From Saccopteryx bilineata (Eukaryota; Chordata; Mammalia; Chiroptera; Emballonuridae), in contig NC_089493.1 of assembly GCF_036850765.1 (NCBI RefSeq), positions 187,211,140 to 187,275,139 of the forward strand: 64,000 bases of DNA. Direction: 5' to 3'. The position numbers and the translations under genes are program-made. The notes beneath the pieces are model-generated. The model saw nothing but the letters and a program-made list of their open reading frames with translations. It was not told the origin of the DNA and did no database searches. Of the stretch, positions 44,382-55,010 are shown piece by piece. The stretch's first letter is position 1. Each line of letters begins with the position of its first letter.

Positions 44382-44573
44382 CAGGGGTCCCCAAACTTTT
44401 TACACAGAGGGCCAGTTCACTGTCCCTCAGACCGTTGGAGGGCCGCCACATACAGTGCTTCTCTCACTGACCACCAATGAAAGAGATGCCCCTTCTGAAA
44501 GTGCGGTGGGGGGCCGGATAAGTGGCCTCAGGGGGCCGCATGCAGCCTGCGGGCCATAGTTGGGGGACGCCTG
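44382..44573 (+). mobile_element. Non-autonomous hAT MITE, 192 bp, second copy
   Basis: Same length, ends and interior as 1849-2040, roughly nine-tenths identical by eye, with many C/T differences at CpG-like sites. The 5' end is CAGGGGTCCCCAAAC and the 3' end is TTGGGGGACGCCTG. No 8-bp target duplication is seen (GAAGCTTT versus CAGATGCT). The shared length shows both come from one amplified deletion derivative. Confidence 0.85.
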
Positions 44574-44577
44574 CAGA

Positions 44578-45165
44578 TGCTACAGAATATTTTGAGTTTC
44601 CAAATGATTATTTAGTATAAATTAATGTTTAAGCTTATTTAATTAAAAAAACATTTGTTCAATTAAGAGCTTTAGAATATGAACTGTCATTAAGAAATGC
44701 TTATCTGATGTTACACTAGGATATACCCAGTCTAATGGTACTTGCGTATCATGCTGATAGTTCTTTAGCCAATAAAGAAGTTAACAAGTGAACATCATGC
44801 GATTTTAGAATTGCAGTGTTGGTCCTGGAAGGTCACTTGGAGATCATTGAATCCCACGCCCTTTTCCCAGCTTTTGCCTTTGCCAGTTCTAATGAGCCAA
44901 TTAAAAAAGCTGCCTTCACTGTTGCCTCCACTCCAAGTTCGTCCCTGGTCTGGTCGGTGGTTATTCCCTCTGAAGCTGTGACGTAATGGATAGTATGAGA
45001 GTCATCATTCTCCTGACAGTCAAGTTTCACATGATTGCAGCTCCTTTTATTATGAATGCAAGAGCTAAGCCTCTGTCTTCTTTGCATGTAAAGGTGCATT
45101 ACTGCAGGTGCTCTAAAAACTGAACATATGAAGGTCTGTCCCCCACACACATTTAAACAACATAT
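44578..45165. other. Unique sequence, nothing identified
   Basis: The 105-codon minus frame at 44833-45150 has no recognisable domain. No repeat is clear. Confidence 0.5.
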
Positions 45166-45169
45166 CTAT

Positions 45170-45396
45170 ACTGTGCACACCGTGAGAGCAAGGCATGGTT
45201 GTAGGCCCTGGGGATAAAGCAATGAATAAAACAATGCACCTATAGCCAGGAAGATTCATTACAACAGGGGAAAGACAACAGGCAAGTCTGTAAAAAATAA
45301 ATCAAAATAAAAGAACAGTATAATGGCAGGGAATATTAAGTTTATAAAGAAAAGTAAATCAGGATAAAAGGATAAGAATAAGATAAAAGTGGTTTA
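45170..45396 (-). repeat. LINE-2 3' region, antisense, first piece (split by L1)
   Basis: The text 'caaggcatggttgtaggccctggggataaagcaatgaataaaac' and 'agtaaatcaggataaaaggataag' follows antisense L2. It continues at 46276 after the LINE-1, which dates the L1 as younger. Confidence 0.75.
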
Positions 45397-46275
45397 CTTT
45401 TTTTATTTTTTATTTTTATAAATAAATTTTTATTAATGTTAATGGGGTAACATCAATAAATCAGGGTACATATATTCAAAGAAAACATGTCCAGGTTATT
45501 TTGTCATTCAATTATGTTGCATACCCATCACTCAAAGTCAGAATGTCCTCCGTCACCCTCTATCTAGTTTTCTTTGTGCCCCTCCCTGTCCCCTCTCCCT
45601 CCTTCTCTCCCGCCCCCCCTCCCCCCCACCCCCGGTAACCACCACACTCTTGTCCATGTCTCTTAGTCTTGTTTTTATGTCCCACTAATGTATGGAATCA
45701 TGTAGTTCTTGTTTTTTTCTGATTTACTTATTTCACTCCATATAATGTTATCAAGATCCCACCAATTTGTTGTAAATGATCCGATGTCATCATTTCTTAT
45801 GGCTGAGTAGTATTCCATAGTGTATATGTACCACATCTTCTTTATCCAGTCTTCTATTGAAGGGCTTTTTGGTTGTTTCCATGTCTTGGCCACTGTGAAC
45901 AATGCTGCAATGAACATGGGGCTGCATGTGTCTTTACATATCAATGTTTCTGAGTTTTTGGGGTATATACCCAGTAGAGGGATTGCTGGGTCATAAGGTA
46001 GTTCTATTTTCAGTTTTTTGAGGAACCACCATACTTTTTCCAGGAAGAAATACAAATGGCCAACAGATATATGAAAAGATGCCCATCTTCATTAGTTATT
46101 AGAGAAATGCAAATCAAAACTACAATGAGATACCACCTCACACCTGTTAGATTAGCTGTTATCAACATGTTGGAGAGGCTGTGGAGAAAAAGGAACCCTC
46201 ATTCACTGTTGGTGGGAATGTAAAGTAGTACAACCATTATGGAAAAAAGTATGGTGGTTCTTCAAAAAACTGAAA
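45397..46275 (-). mobile_element. 5'-truncated, twin-primed (5'-inverted) LINE-1
   Basis: Positions 45397-46041 are an antisense L1 3' end (ORF2 C-terminus, 3' UTR, poly-A tail read as T at the left). Positions 46042-46275 hold the upstream ORF2 segment in the opposite (plus) orientation ('aaatggccaacagatatatg', 'tactgttggtggga'-like 'cactgttggtgggaatgtaaag'). About 35 nt of L1 occur in both arms (46007-46041 and 46241-46275), so the inversion carries a small overlap. A 16-bp target duplication, AGATAAAAGTGGTTTA / AGATGAAAGTGGTTTA, lies at 45381-45396 and 46276-46291. This is the product expected from twin priming. Confidence 0.93.
45675..46041 (-). pseudogene. LINE-1 ORF2 C-terminal remnant
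   Basis: The minus-strand frame encodes the end of the L1 ORF2 protein, with motifs such as PYDPAIPLLGIYP and TMEYYSAIRNDD, and stops at 45675. ORF2 normally supplies endonuclease and reverse transcriptase for L1. Only about the last 120 residues remain, without catalytic domains, so it is inactive. The lack of internal stops suggests a fairly recent insertion. In the inverted arm (46042-46275) the upstream ORF2 text lies on the plus strand and has a ~20-nt deletion near 46165. Confidence 0.9.
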
Positions 46276-46465
46276 AGATGAAAGTGGTTTAGAATGGTTT
46301 CTCAGGGGTAAAAATATTTGCTCCAAGGAAACAGTGAGCACAGAGGCCCTGAGATGAGAGCGTAGACCTATCATTTGCAAAGAACAGCAAAGCATTGAGC
46401 CTAATGAAAGGGGACCGCAGAGAATCATGCCATGAAAAGGAGTCAGAGAAATGTTGACAGTGGTC
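46276..46465 (-). repeat. LINE-2 3' region, antisense, second piece
   Basis: The text 'gaaacagtgagcacagaggccctgagatgagagcg' continues antisense L2 (…gaacagcaagtgcaaaggccctgaggcgggagcg…). Confidence 0.65.
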
Positions 46466-46639
46466 ATTTGTGACATGAAATTGAAAAACAAAGAGTTACA
46501 CATAATTTAGCTGCATGATGAATTTAAAATCAGTTCATTAGTGGATTTTTTGTTCGTTTGTTTTTCTCTTGGTTTTGACGTTTTAATATAGTTGTCACCC
46601 AGTCAAGTAGTTGTTTGGAGGTAATCTCCTCTACCTTGA

Positions 46640-47010
46640 CATCAGTTGTAGAGATTAGCAACCAGGTGAAACGGCAGCAACCATTTATTTTTCTTTTTGT
46701 GAGGTGAAATTTATATAACGTAAAATTAACCTTTGTAAGTGAACATTTCAGTGGCATTCACAGTTCTGTACCACCGCCACCTCTGCCTAGTTCCAAAACA
46801 TTTTTGTCACCCAAAAGGAGGCCCTGCAATCATTAAGAAGTTGCTCCCTACCCTCTGCCAACTCCCCAGTATCTAGAAGCTACCATCTGCTTTCTGTCTC
46901 ATCCGGTGTTTTTTTTCCAAGTTCAATGAGATATAAATCACATGAAAAGATATAAGATATTTAAAATGTACAACATGATGATTTGACATCTGTATGCATT
47001 TTGAATGAAT
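46640..47010 (+). repeat. Old LINE-1 3' UTR fragment
   Basis: The text 'gaaatttatataacgtaaaattaacc…agtgaacatttcagtggcattcac', 'tagaagctaccatctgctttctgtctc' and 'atgtacaacatgatgatttgacatctg' follows old L1 3' UTRs (…acataacataaaatttaccatc…cagttcagtggcatt…gtgtacaacgtgatgatttga…). Confidence 0.7.
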
Positions 47011-47060
47011 TCCTTCTTAGTATTTTTTAACTCTACAATCCTAGGAAAGCTTATTGAGAT

Positions 47061-47120
47061 CTATTCTTTATTCTATTCTCCTATCCTATCCTATCCTACT
47101 CTATTCTATTCTACTCTGTT
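47061..47120. repeat. (CTATT/CTATC)n pentanucleotide tract
   Basis: A run of CTATTCT and CTATC units, imperfect but clearly tandem. Confidence 0.9.
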
Positions 47121-47124
47121 GTAC

Positions 47125-48600
47125 CCATGCTTTGCTGGAGCCTTCCGTATATAATCTAGTGCCCCTCCAAACACCTAACCTAAATTTTGTCTAATCTATA
47201 CTAGAACCACCACCCCTGAGACAAACACACCTTAATTTTAATGAGAAGGACTTTAGAAAATAAACAATTAAATCATTTATTCAAGATTTCACAGCTAGTT
47301 ATCACAAATCTAGGACCAATTCTTAAGTCTCCCGTGAACCTCATTTTGAAAATTCACATTGAATTTGGAAAAGGTCTGTGCCTTCTTTATGTCTCTCTGT
47401 CACCTAGCAGAGTGTCTTTCTATGCCCCCAGGAAGATGTTGGCACATACGTTGAGAGATCATAAATCACCCTGTACAAGCCAAACTACTCTAAAGGTCTG
47501 TACCAAGGATGATCTGACTTACCACTTAGGGTCTAAGGAAGACTTGAGAAGCAATAGAGAATAGGAGAAGCTGGAAATGAATGCAAATGCATTTGTTGCT
47601 TTCCTCCAGGGATCTAAATTCAATCCTCATTGTATAATTTGATTTGGTTACTCATTGTTTCTAATTAGCAATAATCACATTTACATGATTCCCCCTCCTT
47701 TATAGTTTCTCACTGAAATTACTTTGCTCAATTATGCCACTTTATGGTTTCATATAATTTGTATCTCTTGACTCAACATTTGGAATGTGTTTTATTTTTA
47801 TTTTTTTAAGAAGTGAAAGTTTGAGAGCTGTTCTCAAACTGATCATGAGACTTAAGTAGCTCCAGCAAACTCAGAAGCATGCTAAAAGCAGACCGAGGAA
47901 TACTTGAAAGTTCAAAACTAGGATGATGCTTATTACTAACTATATGTGAAATTAATTAAAGATTTAATTATTTGAGGAAAAATAAATTGGCAGTTTCTAC
48001 TTTTTAAGTCATTAAAAACATGTCTCCTGCTCTAGGGGTTTTGAGTGCGTGTGCAAAAAATAGAATACACAAGCTTTGATGTTGCAAGACTTTTTTAATA
48101 GAAATTTAGCTTAAATATATACTGCAGTCTTAGCTGTTTGTGCCAACCTATTTTCTCTCCTGAAAAAGTATATGTAAATTTATGTATTCATCAAGATGTC
48201 TAAAGACTAGAGATCTCTTTTATGAAATCTCATTTTTATAAAATAGCATTTGGAGTTACTGAGGACTTCCAGGCTCATTTGTAAATAATAATAATAATAA
48301 TAATAATAATACCCTGAGACTGGTGAACATGTTATGGCCTATGGTTATATCGCTAGCTAAACAGAATGACTAGAGACATATAAGCATCACAGAATACTTT
48401 TCTGCTACATGACTTAGGAGACACCAATAATAGAGATACAGAAAAGCATGATGAAATGAACATATTAAAAGCATTTCTTTAATTCTATGTATTTATGTGT
48501 GTAATAATAACATCTATGCTATAGATCAAAGCACCTTTTTCTCCTTCCGCCCCAGTTTTCTTTTCAGCAGTTCATACTTTACTAGTGAAACTTTTAAAAT
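47125..48600. other. Unique AT-rich sequence with (TAA)n
   Basis: A (TAA)n tract lies at 48284-48310. The 107-codon frame at 47241-47564 lacks domains. No exon is supported. Confidence 0.5.
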
Positions 48601-48695
48601 ACTTGATGCAATCAATACCTATCATACATCTATTATGTATCAACATCTACTCCAAGTGCTGAGGCTACTGTGAAGTACAAGATGAAACATTAACA
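48600..48695 (-). repeat. LINE-2 3' terminus, antisense
   Basis: The text 'tacctatcatacatctattatgtatcaacatctactccaagtgctgaggctactgtgaag' resembles the antisense L2 end. Confidence 0.55.
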
Positions 48696-48827
48696 TTTTT
48701 AGTGGCTAGTTAAAATGTTAAACAAGTAAGTATATAAATAGTTCAATTTCATGGAGTGTCAAAGAAACTAAAAGTAATACGATAGTGAGTAAGGTTGATT
48801 GGGGCTGTTTTTTTAAATTGATTGGGT

Positions 48828-49161
48828 ATGCCTGACCAGGCGGTGGCACAGTGGATAGAGCATTGACCTGGGATGCGGAGGACCCAGGTTCGAGAGCCCG
48901 AGGTCGCCACCTTGAGCGCGGGCTTATCTGGTTTGAGCAAAGCTCACCAGCTTGGACCCAAGATTGCTGGCTCGAGCAAGGGGTTACTTGGTCTGCTGAA
49001 GGCCCACGGCCACAGCACATATGAGAAAGCAATCAATGAACAACAAAGGTATCGCAACGAAAAACTAATGATCGATGCTTCTCGTCTCTCTCTGTTCCTG
49101 TCTGTCTGTCCCTATCTATCCCTCTCCCTGAATCTCTGTCTCTGTAAATAAATAAATAAAT
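48828..49161 (+). mobile_element. tRNA-derived SINE, long type, well preserved
   Basis: The head GCCTGACCAGGCGGTGGCAC carries A box and B box (AGGTTCGAGAGCC), then 'agcaaagctcaccagcttggaccc', 'gagaaagcaatcaatgaacaac', a pyrimidine tract and an (AAAT)n tail. The flank AAATTGATTGGGT (48815-48827) recurs at 49162-49182 with extra (ATTG) units, a target duplication lengthened by microsatellite growth. Confidence 0.93.
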
Positions 49162-49212
49162 AAATTGATTGATTGATTGGGTCGTCAGGGTGGTATGTTT
49201 GAACAAGTAACT

Positions 49213-49561
49213 ATTTTTTTTTTGAGAGAAAGAGAAAAAGGGAGAGGATGAGAGAGAGGAGGGGAAAGAGAATAGAGAGAGATGAGAAGCATCAACTCGT
49301 AGTTGTGTCACCTTACTTATTCACTGATTGCTTCTCATATGTGCCTTGGTGGTGGGGTGGAGAGGGGGTGGGTGTTGGGGGAGAAGGTGGCTCAAGCTGA
49401 GCCAGTGACCCCTTGCTGAAGCCAGATATCTTTGGGCTCAAGCCAGCGACCCTGGGATCATGTTGATGAGCCCACACTCAAGCCAACGACCTCGGGATTT
49501 CGTACCTGGGACTGGAGCGTCCCACGTCAACACTTTGTGCACCGCACCGCCTCTGGTCAGG
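49213..49561 (-). mobile_element. tRNA-derived SINE, long type
   Basis: Antisense copy with T-rich tail at 49213 and head near 49561. It carries a G-rich insertion or expansion at about 49350-49390 ('ggtggtggggtggagagggggtggg'-type text). Together with the neighbouring plus-strand copy it forms a tail-to-tail pair about 50 bp apart. No clean target duplication is visible. Confidence 0.88.
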
Positions 49562-49761
49562 TGTCACATGCTGTTTTGTCCATGTGGAAATCTGCTTGAA
49601 ATCAGGAACCAACCCAGGCAGAATTTTGGGACCAGTATTTCAAGACAAAGGATAGCAAATATACGCTAAGGCCTTGAGATATGGATGAACTTACCACAGA
49701 GAGCTCCACCTGGTCCAAACAGCCCAGTGCAGCTACACTGAAGATATAAAGAGGACTCCAT

Positions 49762-50155
49762 GGCCCTGGCCGGTTGGCTCAGTGGTAGAGCGTCGGCCTG
49801 GCGTGCTGGGGACCTGGGTTTGATTGCCGGCCAGGGCACACAGGAGAAGCGCCCATCTGCTTCTCCCCCCCTCCCCCCCTCCTTCCTCTCTGTCTCTCTC
49901 TTCCCCTCCCGCAGCGAGGCTCCATTGGAGCAAAGATGGCCCGGACTCTGGGGATGGCTCCTTGGCCTCTGCCCCAGGCGCTAGAGTGGCTCTGGTCGCA
50001 ACAGAGCGACACCCCAGAGGGGCAGAGCATCGCCCCCTGGTGGGCAGAGCATCGCCCCCTGGTGGGCATGCCAGGTGGATCCGGGTTGGGCACATGCGGG
50101 AGTCTGTCTCTCCCTGTTTCCAGCTTCAGAAAAATACAAAAAAAAAAAAAAAAAA
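49762..50155 (+). mobile_element. GC-rich tRNA-derived SINE
   Basis: Full-length copy with both tandem 'ccctggtgggcagagcatcg' units and a poly-A tail of about 18. A perfect 9-bp duplication, GACTCCATG, lies at 49753-49761 and 50156-50164. Several frames of 60-177 codons through it are artefacts. Confidence 0.95.
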
Positions 50156-50164
50156 GACTCCATG

Positions 50165-50265
50165 ATAGAAGCAGAGCTGAGTGGACTGAGGTACTTGTAG
50201 GGCCTGGAAGGCCATGAAAATGGGTCTGGACTTGACGCATAATTTTAAAAGCCATTGACCTAAAT
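50165..50265 (-). repeat. LINE-2 fragment, antisense
   Basis: The text 'gtagggcctggaaggccatgaaaatgggtctggacttgacgc…aaagccattgacc' follows antisense L2 (…gggccttgtaggccattgtaaggactttggattttattc…gggaagccattggagg). Confidence 0.65.
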
Positions 50266-50633
50266 TTTCTTTGTTTATAGAGATGATATAATTCCAAGTT
50301 AATTGCCCACACTTCAGGATAATGTCCAGAACCAAGAGATAATACATTTTAGGGGGAAAAAAGATGTAGAGACATTTTCTAGTTTTGCTCTAAAAATCCA
50401 CTGAAATAAAACTTACTACTTAGTAGCTATTGATGGTCAAAGATCCAGTTAACTATATGTGCTTCCTTTGAAATTCAAAATTTTAAGTAGTATTGAAAGT
50501 AAGGCACATAAAATATGTGTGCATTCTAACAATGTGCGGACAATGGGTTGTCTGACGTTTTTTTTTTTTTTTTGCAATAATTTTAATTTTCAAAATCTGT
50601 ATAATTTTCATGTAGAGAAAGAACATTTATATA

Positions 50634-50842
50634 AGTCTTTTTTTTAATTTTTTTAAATTTATTTATTCATTTTAGAGAGGAGAGGGAGATACAGAGAGGA
50701 GAGACAGAGAGAGAGAAGGGGGGGAGGAGCTGGAAGCATCAACTCCCATATGTGCCTTGACCAGGCAAGCCCAGGGTTTCAAACTGGCGACCTCAGCATT
50801 TCCAGGTTGACACTTTATCCACTGCGCCACCACAGGTCAGGC
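50634..50842 (-). mobile_element. tRNA-derived SINE, short type
   Basis: The head GCCTGACCTGTGGTGGCGCA ends at 50842, the B box and 'aaggcacatatgggagttgat' are intact, and the tail is A/T-rich. A perfect 19-bp target duplication, GAGAAAGAACATTTATATA, lies at 50615-50633 and 50843-50861. It is the best reference copy of the short type in this window. Confidence 0.96.
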
Positions 50843-50864
50843 GAGAAAGAACATTTATATAGAG

Positions 50865-51425
50865 TATAGACATGTAGAATAAACAGAGATAATTAGGATG
50901 AATGATTGTCCAAAATTATCATCTATAGTATACTGGCAGCAAGAGTGGAATTTCCCATGGAGCAGCTTGGCTTATTTCTTACCTGTGTTCTTTTAAATAA
51001 TTTGGTTTAAAAGATAAGCAGCAGCGGTGCAATGCTATCTTGCTTTCTGTCTTTCCAAATTTTAAATTAATTCACATAACCTGTAAGTGTAACATATGAC
51101 ACTTAACTGATTTTAATTGAAATTTTATATCACATTTATAAAGCATTGCTATTTCCATTGAACCCCTTCCAATTCATCAATCTGCTTCACTGCCTAACAC
51201 AGTTTATTGTGAATTAGAGGATAAGTAGAAAAGCAATGTTTATGTGACGCCATGCATAGGAGAGCACAGTAATTAGGAGTGCTTTTAGCACCTCGAATGA
51301 AGGAGAGACAGCAGTAAACGTAGAATCAGAGAGTAATTTAAAGCCAAATCAGAATTGGCTGATCCAGGTATATAGATCTATATACACTGGTAATTTAGTG
51401 GGAATAATACTATTTTGAAACCAAC
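50865..51425. other. Unique AT-rich sequence, nothing identified
   Basis: No repeat or exon is supported. Confidence 0.5.
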
Positions 51426-51429
51426 CAGC

Positions 51430-51600
51430 CAGAATTTCGTTCTCAGCCTCAATCCTTTAGTCCTTGGCTAAGTTTCTGATCATTTTCAGCCTCTGTTTTT
51501 TCAGTCGCAAAATGGGGACAGTAATGTGTTCACCTCACGTAGTTACTGTGATGTGTCAGTGATAGAAAGTATTGGGTAGAGTGACTGGGACATGATATTT
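51430..51600 (+). repeat. MIR SINE
   Basis: The text 'cagcctctgttttttcagtcgcaaaatggggacagtaatg…cctcacgtagttactgtgatgtg' follows the MIR core and 3' part. Confidence 0.85.
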
Positions 51601-51604
51601 ATAT

Positions 51605-52585
51605 TCTATACTTAAAGCATGTCAGGTCAGAATATCAGTGTGTCATTCATTTCCACGTTTGGGGGGGAACACTGTATCAAGACATGTGCACCTAGTTTTT
51701 CCTCTGAACATTTTTCGTGCTGTCCAGTGATTTTCTTTATCTGCCGCCCATGTCCTCCCAGGTATCTGACGCTTGACAGTTGAGATGTTGAGAGGATTAG
51801 TGCATTGAATGGCAGTTTGACTTGCATTACGGTTCTGTTTCTGTGTAGTTGGCATTCATGTTCTTAGAATACAGTATATCACGGACAAGATTGATGATGA
51901 CAAAGGAGAAGAAAACAGTCCTCTTTATTAAAGTCAAGCTGAACGAACTAACATAACTTAAAAAAAATTGGACTGGGATTTCATTTCATTCCTTTTTCCT
52001 TTCATGGTAGAGAGAGGTGTTTTCCTCTTGAATAGAAGAAAAGAAAAATACTTTAATTTCCCCAAAACAAAACAAAACAAAACAAAAAATGGAGTAATTG
52101 CATTATACTCTATAAATTACTAATTTGTATTTATCTACACCTGAAATAGCCAAATTAGAATTTGATTCTAAAGATCCAAATAGTAATATTAATATTGTTT
52201 ATCCTTTACACAAGGTCTTAAAGGCATCATTAAATTCTTTGATGAGGGGAATTGGATTCTGTAAGGAATTTTAGTACTAGATGGTGGAAGGAAGTAACAT
52301 TTGAGGGTTTTCTTAAATTTTTGTTCAATGCTTGGATAAAATCACATTAATATTATTCAAAAAAGAAAACAATGATAAAATTCTATATTACAAATAAACA
52401 AAAATGTTTTTCTCACATTCTGGCCTCACACCTATCCAACTTCCTCAGCCCACTGAGACCCACTGTTTTTAAAATATTTTCTAGCTATCCTGTGTGCCTT
52501 GATGCTACCTAAGCAAATGAGAATGTAAGTTCCTCCTTTAGCCTTCTTTTCTAATCAAAAGATAGGAGATCACGCATATTTCTTT
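51605..52585. other. Unique sequence with (AAAAC)n
   Basis: An (AAAAC)n run lies at 52063-52087. Overlapping 66-70-codon frames at 51627-51855 lack domains. Confidence 0.5.
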
Positions 52586-53222
52586 TTACCTTGCCTTATA
52601 AAGACACACAAATATATTAAAACAATCTTCCATTGATGGACATTCGTTTCTTACTTTATAATGCGTGCTTGCTATTTTACAGAGGGCTTTTGACACAAGT
52701 GTAAATTGATCTGTAGGATGTATTTGTAAACGATAGTGGAATTGCTAGGTTAAATGTTAATGTATCTTTATAATATAGATAACTATTGCTAAATTGCCTT
52801 AAACAGAAATTGAATTAAATTATATTTCTACCAGGTAGCTATGAAAACCTGTTTCCCATAGCCTTTTCAACAGAATTTAATACTGAATTTAAACTTTTAG
52901 ATAATATAATAGGTGAAAATAATAATTCAGTATACTAGTAATTTTTGTTTTATTAATATTATGAAGGTTAAGCATCTTTGCTTGTTTCAAAACATTTTAC
53001 ATGTTTTCTGTGAATCAGTTGTTCATATTTCTCTTATTTTGTTGTTTGCATTGGGTTATTGATGCTTAGCTCACCAATTTTCTAGACATATACACTTAGT
53101 GATATTATCCCTCTGAGTTACAGATTGCAAAATATTTTCCTCAGATTACCACTTTTCTTTCAATTAGCTTATGGCATTTTTTTACAATATTGTCAACATC
53201 ATTAGTTGATATTCTATCTTTT

Positions 53223-53417
53223 TTTTTATTTTTTTTTAAAGATTTTATTTATTCATTATAGAGAGGGGAGAGAGAGAAAGAGAGAGAGGGAAGGGGGGAG
53301 GAGCAGGAAGCATCAACTCCCATATGTGCCTTGACCAGGCAAGCCCAGGGTTTTGAACCGGCAACCTCAGTGTTTCCAGGTTGACGCTTTATCCACCGCA
53401 CCACCACAGGTCAGGCC
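53223..53417 (-). mobile_element. tRNA-derived SINE, short type
   Basis: The head GCCTGACCTGTGGTGGTGCG ends at 53417, the B box region 'ggttgccggttcaaaaccc' is present and the tail is A-rich. A perfect 15-bp target duplication, GATATTCTATCTTTT, lies at 53208-53222 and 53418-53432. Confidence 0.95.
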
Positions 53418-53470
53418 GATATTCTATCTTTTCTCACTGAGTTAGCCCTTTATCCTGGACTAATTGCTAA

Positions 53471-53514
53471 CATAAATAAATAAATAAATAAATATATATA
53501 TATATATATATATT
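53471..53514. repeat. (TAAA)n-(TA)n compound microsatellite
   Basis: About five TAAA/AAAT units run directly into about 12 TA units. Confidence 0.95.
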
Positions 53515-54450
53515 TTATTTCTGGATTTTAACTTATACTTAATTTATCTATCTGTTAATGACCCGGTAATATACTAATTTAATTATTGATGCTTTATAAC
53601 ATAGTGTTTTCTCTCATTGTACTTTTCTCCTACTTTTTAATGATTTAAAATGTTTTCCTGGCTGTCGTTATTAATTCATTTTTCCATTCATACCTAAGGT
53701 CATCTTACTTAGTTAAAATGTTTTTGTATCTCCATTGAATCGAGTCAAATTAATAAAGCTATATAGAAAGCAAGTTTACGTGTTGTACTTTGCTAGTTAA
53801 TTTAGTTTTGTCTTTTTATTTATTCGAGTCTTCTTTGTAACGTTTGTAAGTGGTTTACAACATATTTACTCCAAATGGTCCTTGCATATTTACTTCCATT
53901 TATTTTGAAGCACTTGCCTTTGGTTATTATTGTAATTAATCTTTTTCTGTATCTGTAGCTTTTATCCCTGGTTGTTTATAGTATTTTGTATTTTCTAACT
54001 AGTTTATTTATATAAAACATGTTTACTTTTATGATAAATATGGTTTTCCCTCATTTTAGCAGTTTTACAGTTGCCTGTGGGCATTTTTAGGTATACATTC
54101 ACAGAATCTGTAAATATTGACAGTTTTAACCTATTCTTTCTCTTTTTATGTTTCCTTTTTAAAATCTTATATAATCCTCTTACCTAGCATCTCTAGGGCA
54201 ATATTATAAAGCTATGGGGATAGTGTGCTTTGATTTTTTTTTGTCTTAATTGCTTTAAGTTCCTCTTTAAAAATGGCTCTGTCTTTGGTCTGAATTTGAT
54301 GACTTTTTAATGTTGTGCAAGTATAGATCAATTTTAATTTATTGATTATCTTTAAGAATTAGTTTTAATATCAAATGTTTTTTTAGTATATATAAACATA
54401 AATGCTTTTTTCTTTTTAAACATAGTAAATGAAGGCTTATATTATATATA

Positions 54451-55010
54451 AGGTCTACCGGAAAGTTCTGTCCGTTTTTGGAATAAAACAAAATACAAAT
54501 TTTTCTTACTGTCAATAAACTTTATTAAATAATATAATTGCCATTATTATTAATGATTTCTTGCCAGCATGAGAGCAATTTGTATATCCCATTTTTGAAA
54601 AATGTTTTATCTTTTGATGCAAAAAATTGAACCAGTGCTTGTTTGATACCTTCTTTATTTTTGAATTTTTTGCCCTTCAAAAAATTTTGTAAGGACAAAA
54701 AGAAGAGATAGTCGGGGGGTGCTAAGTCCGGGGACTATGGTGGATGCGACAGATATGCTTCTGTAGCATTTCTTCCTTGTTGAAATTTGTAAAAATTATA
54801 GTGGTGTAAATGAACTTTATCAATAGCCATGGGTACACTATCGCTTCACACATAAGACTAACGTGAATCAACTTTGTTTTAGTTCATTTGCTACGTCAGT
54901 ATGTATACATTAAGTGATAAAAATAGAGAGGCACACATGCGCCAAATAAACATGTGCTTACATGTCGAAACTTGTTGTGATAGAAACGGACAGAACTTTC
55001 CGGTAGACCT
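54451..55010 (-). mobile_element. Internally deleted mariner (Tc1/mariner) element, 560 bp
   Basis: Perfect 27-bp terminal inverted repeats (54451-54477 and 54984-55010, starting AGGTCTACCGGAAAGTTCTG) are bounded by TA on both sides, the standard mariner target duplication. The perfect TIRs indicate a young insertion. The minus strand carries a shortened transposase frame (54525-54830). The full element would be about 1.3 kb, so the middle, including most of the catalytic core, is deleted. It could move only with transposase from another copy. Confidence 0.95.
54525..54830 (-). pseudogene. Mariner transposase remnant, internally deleted, one stop
   Basis: 102 codons in one frame from ATG (54830) to TAA (54525). 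Residues 1-27 look like the start of the DNA-binding region (MAIDKVHLHHYNFYKFQQGR…), then the frame jumps directly to the late motif HPP-stop-SPDLAPPDYLF (usual family form YSPDLAPSDYHLF) and the C-terminal part ending NGNYII. The middle with the first two catalytic aspartates is missing. Codon 32 is TAG where the family has tyrosine. The protein cannot catalyse transposition. Confidence 0.9.

Noticed and set aside
45397..46275. Two independent LINE-1 insertions in opposite orientation
   Set aside because: There is only one poly-A tail and one target duplication enclosing both arms, which fits a single twin-primed event better.
47061..47120. CRISPR-like direct repeats
   Set aside because: The units are 5-bp microsatellite repeats with no spacers, and the DNA is from a vertebrate nucleus.
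49779..50312. 177-codon minus-strand frame, with others of 113-120 codons
   Set aside because: These overlap the SINE at 49762-50155 in several frames and are not genes.
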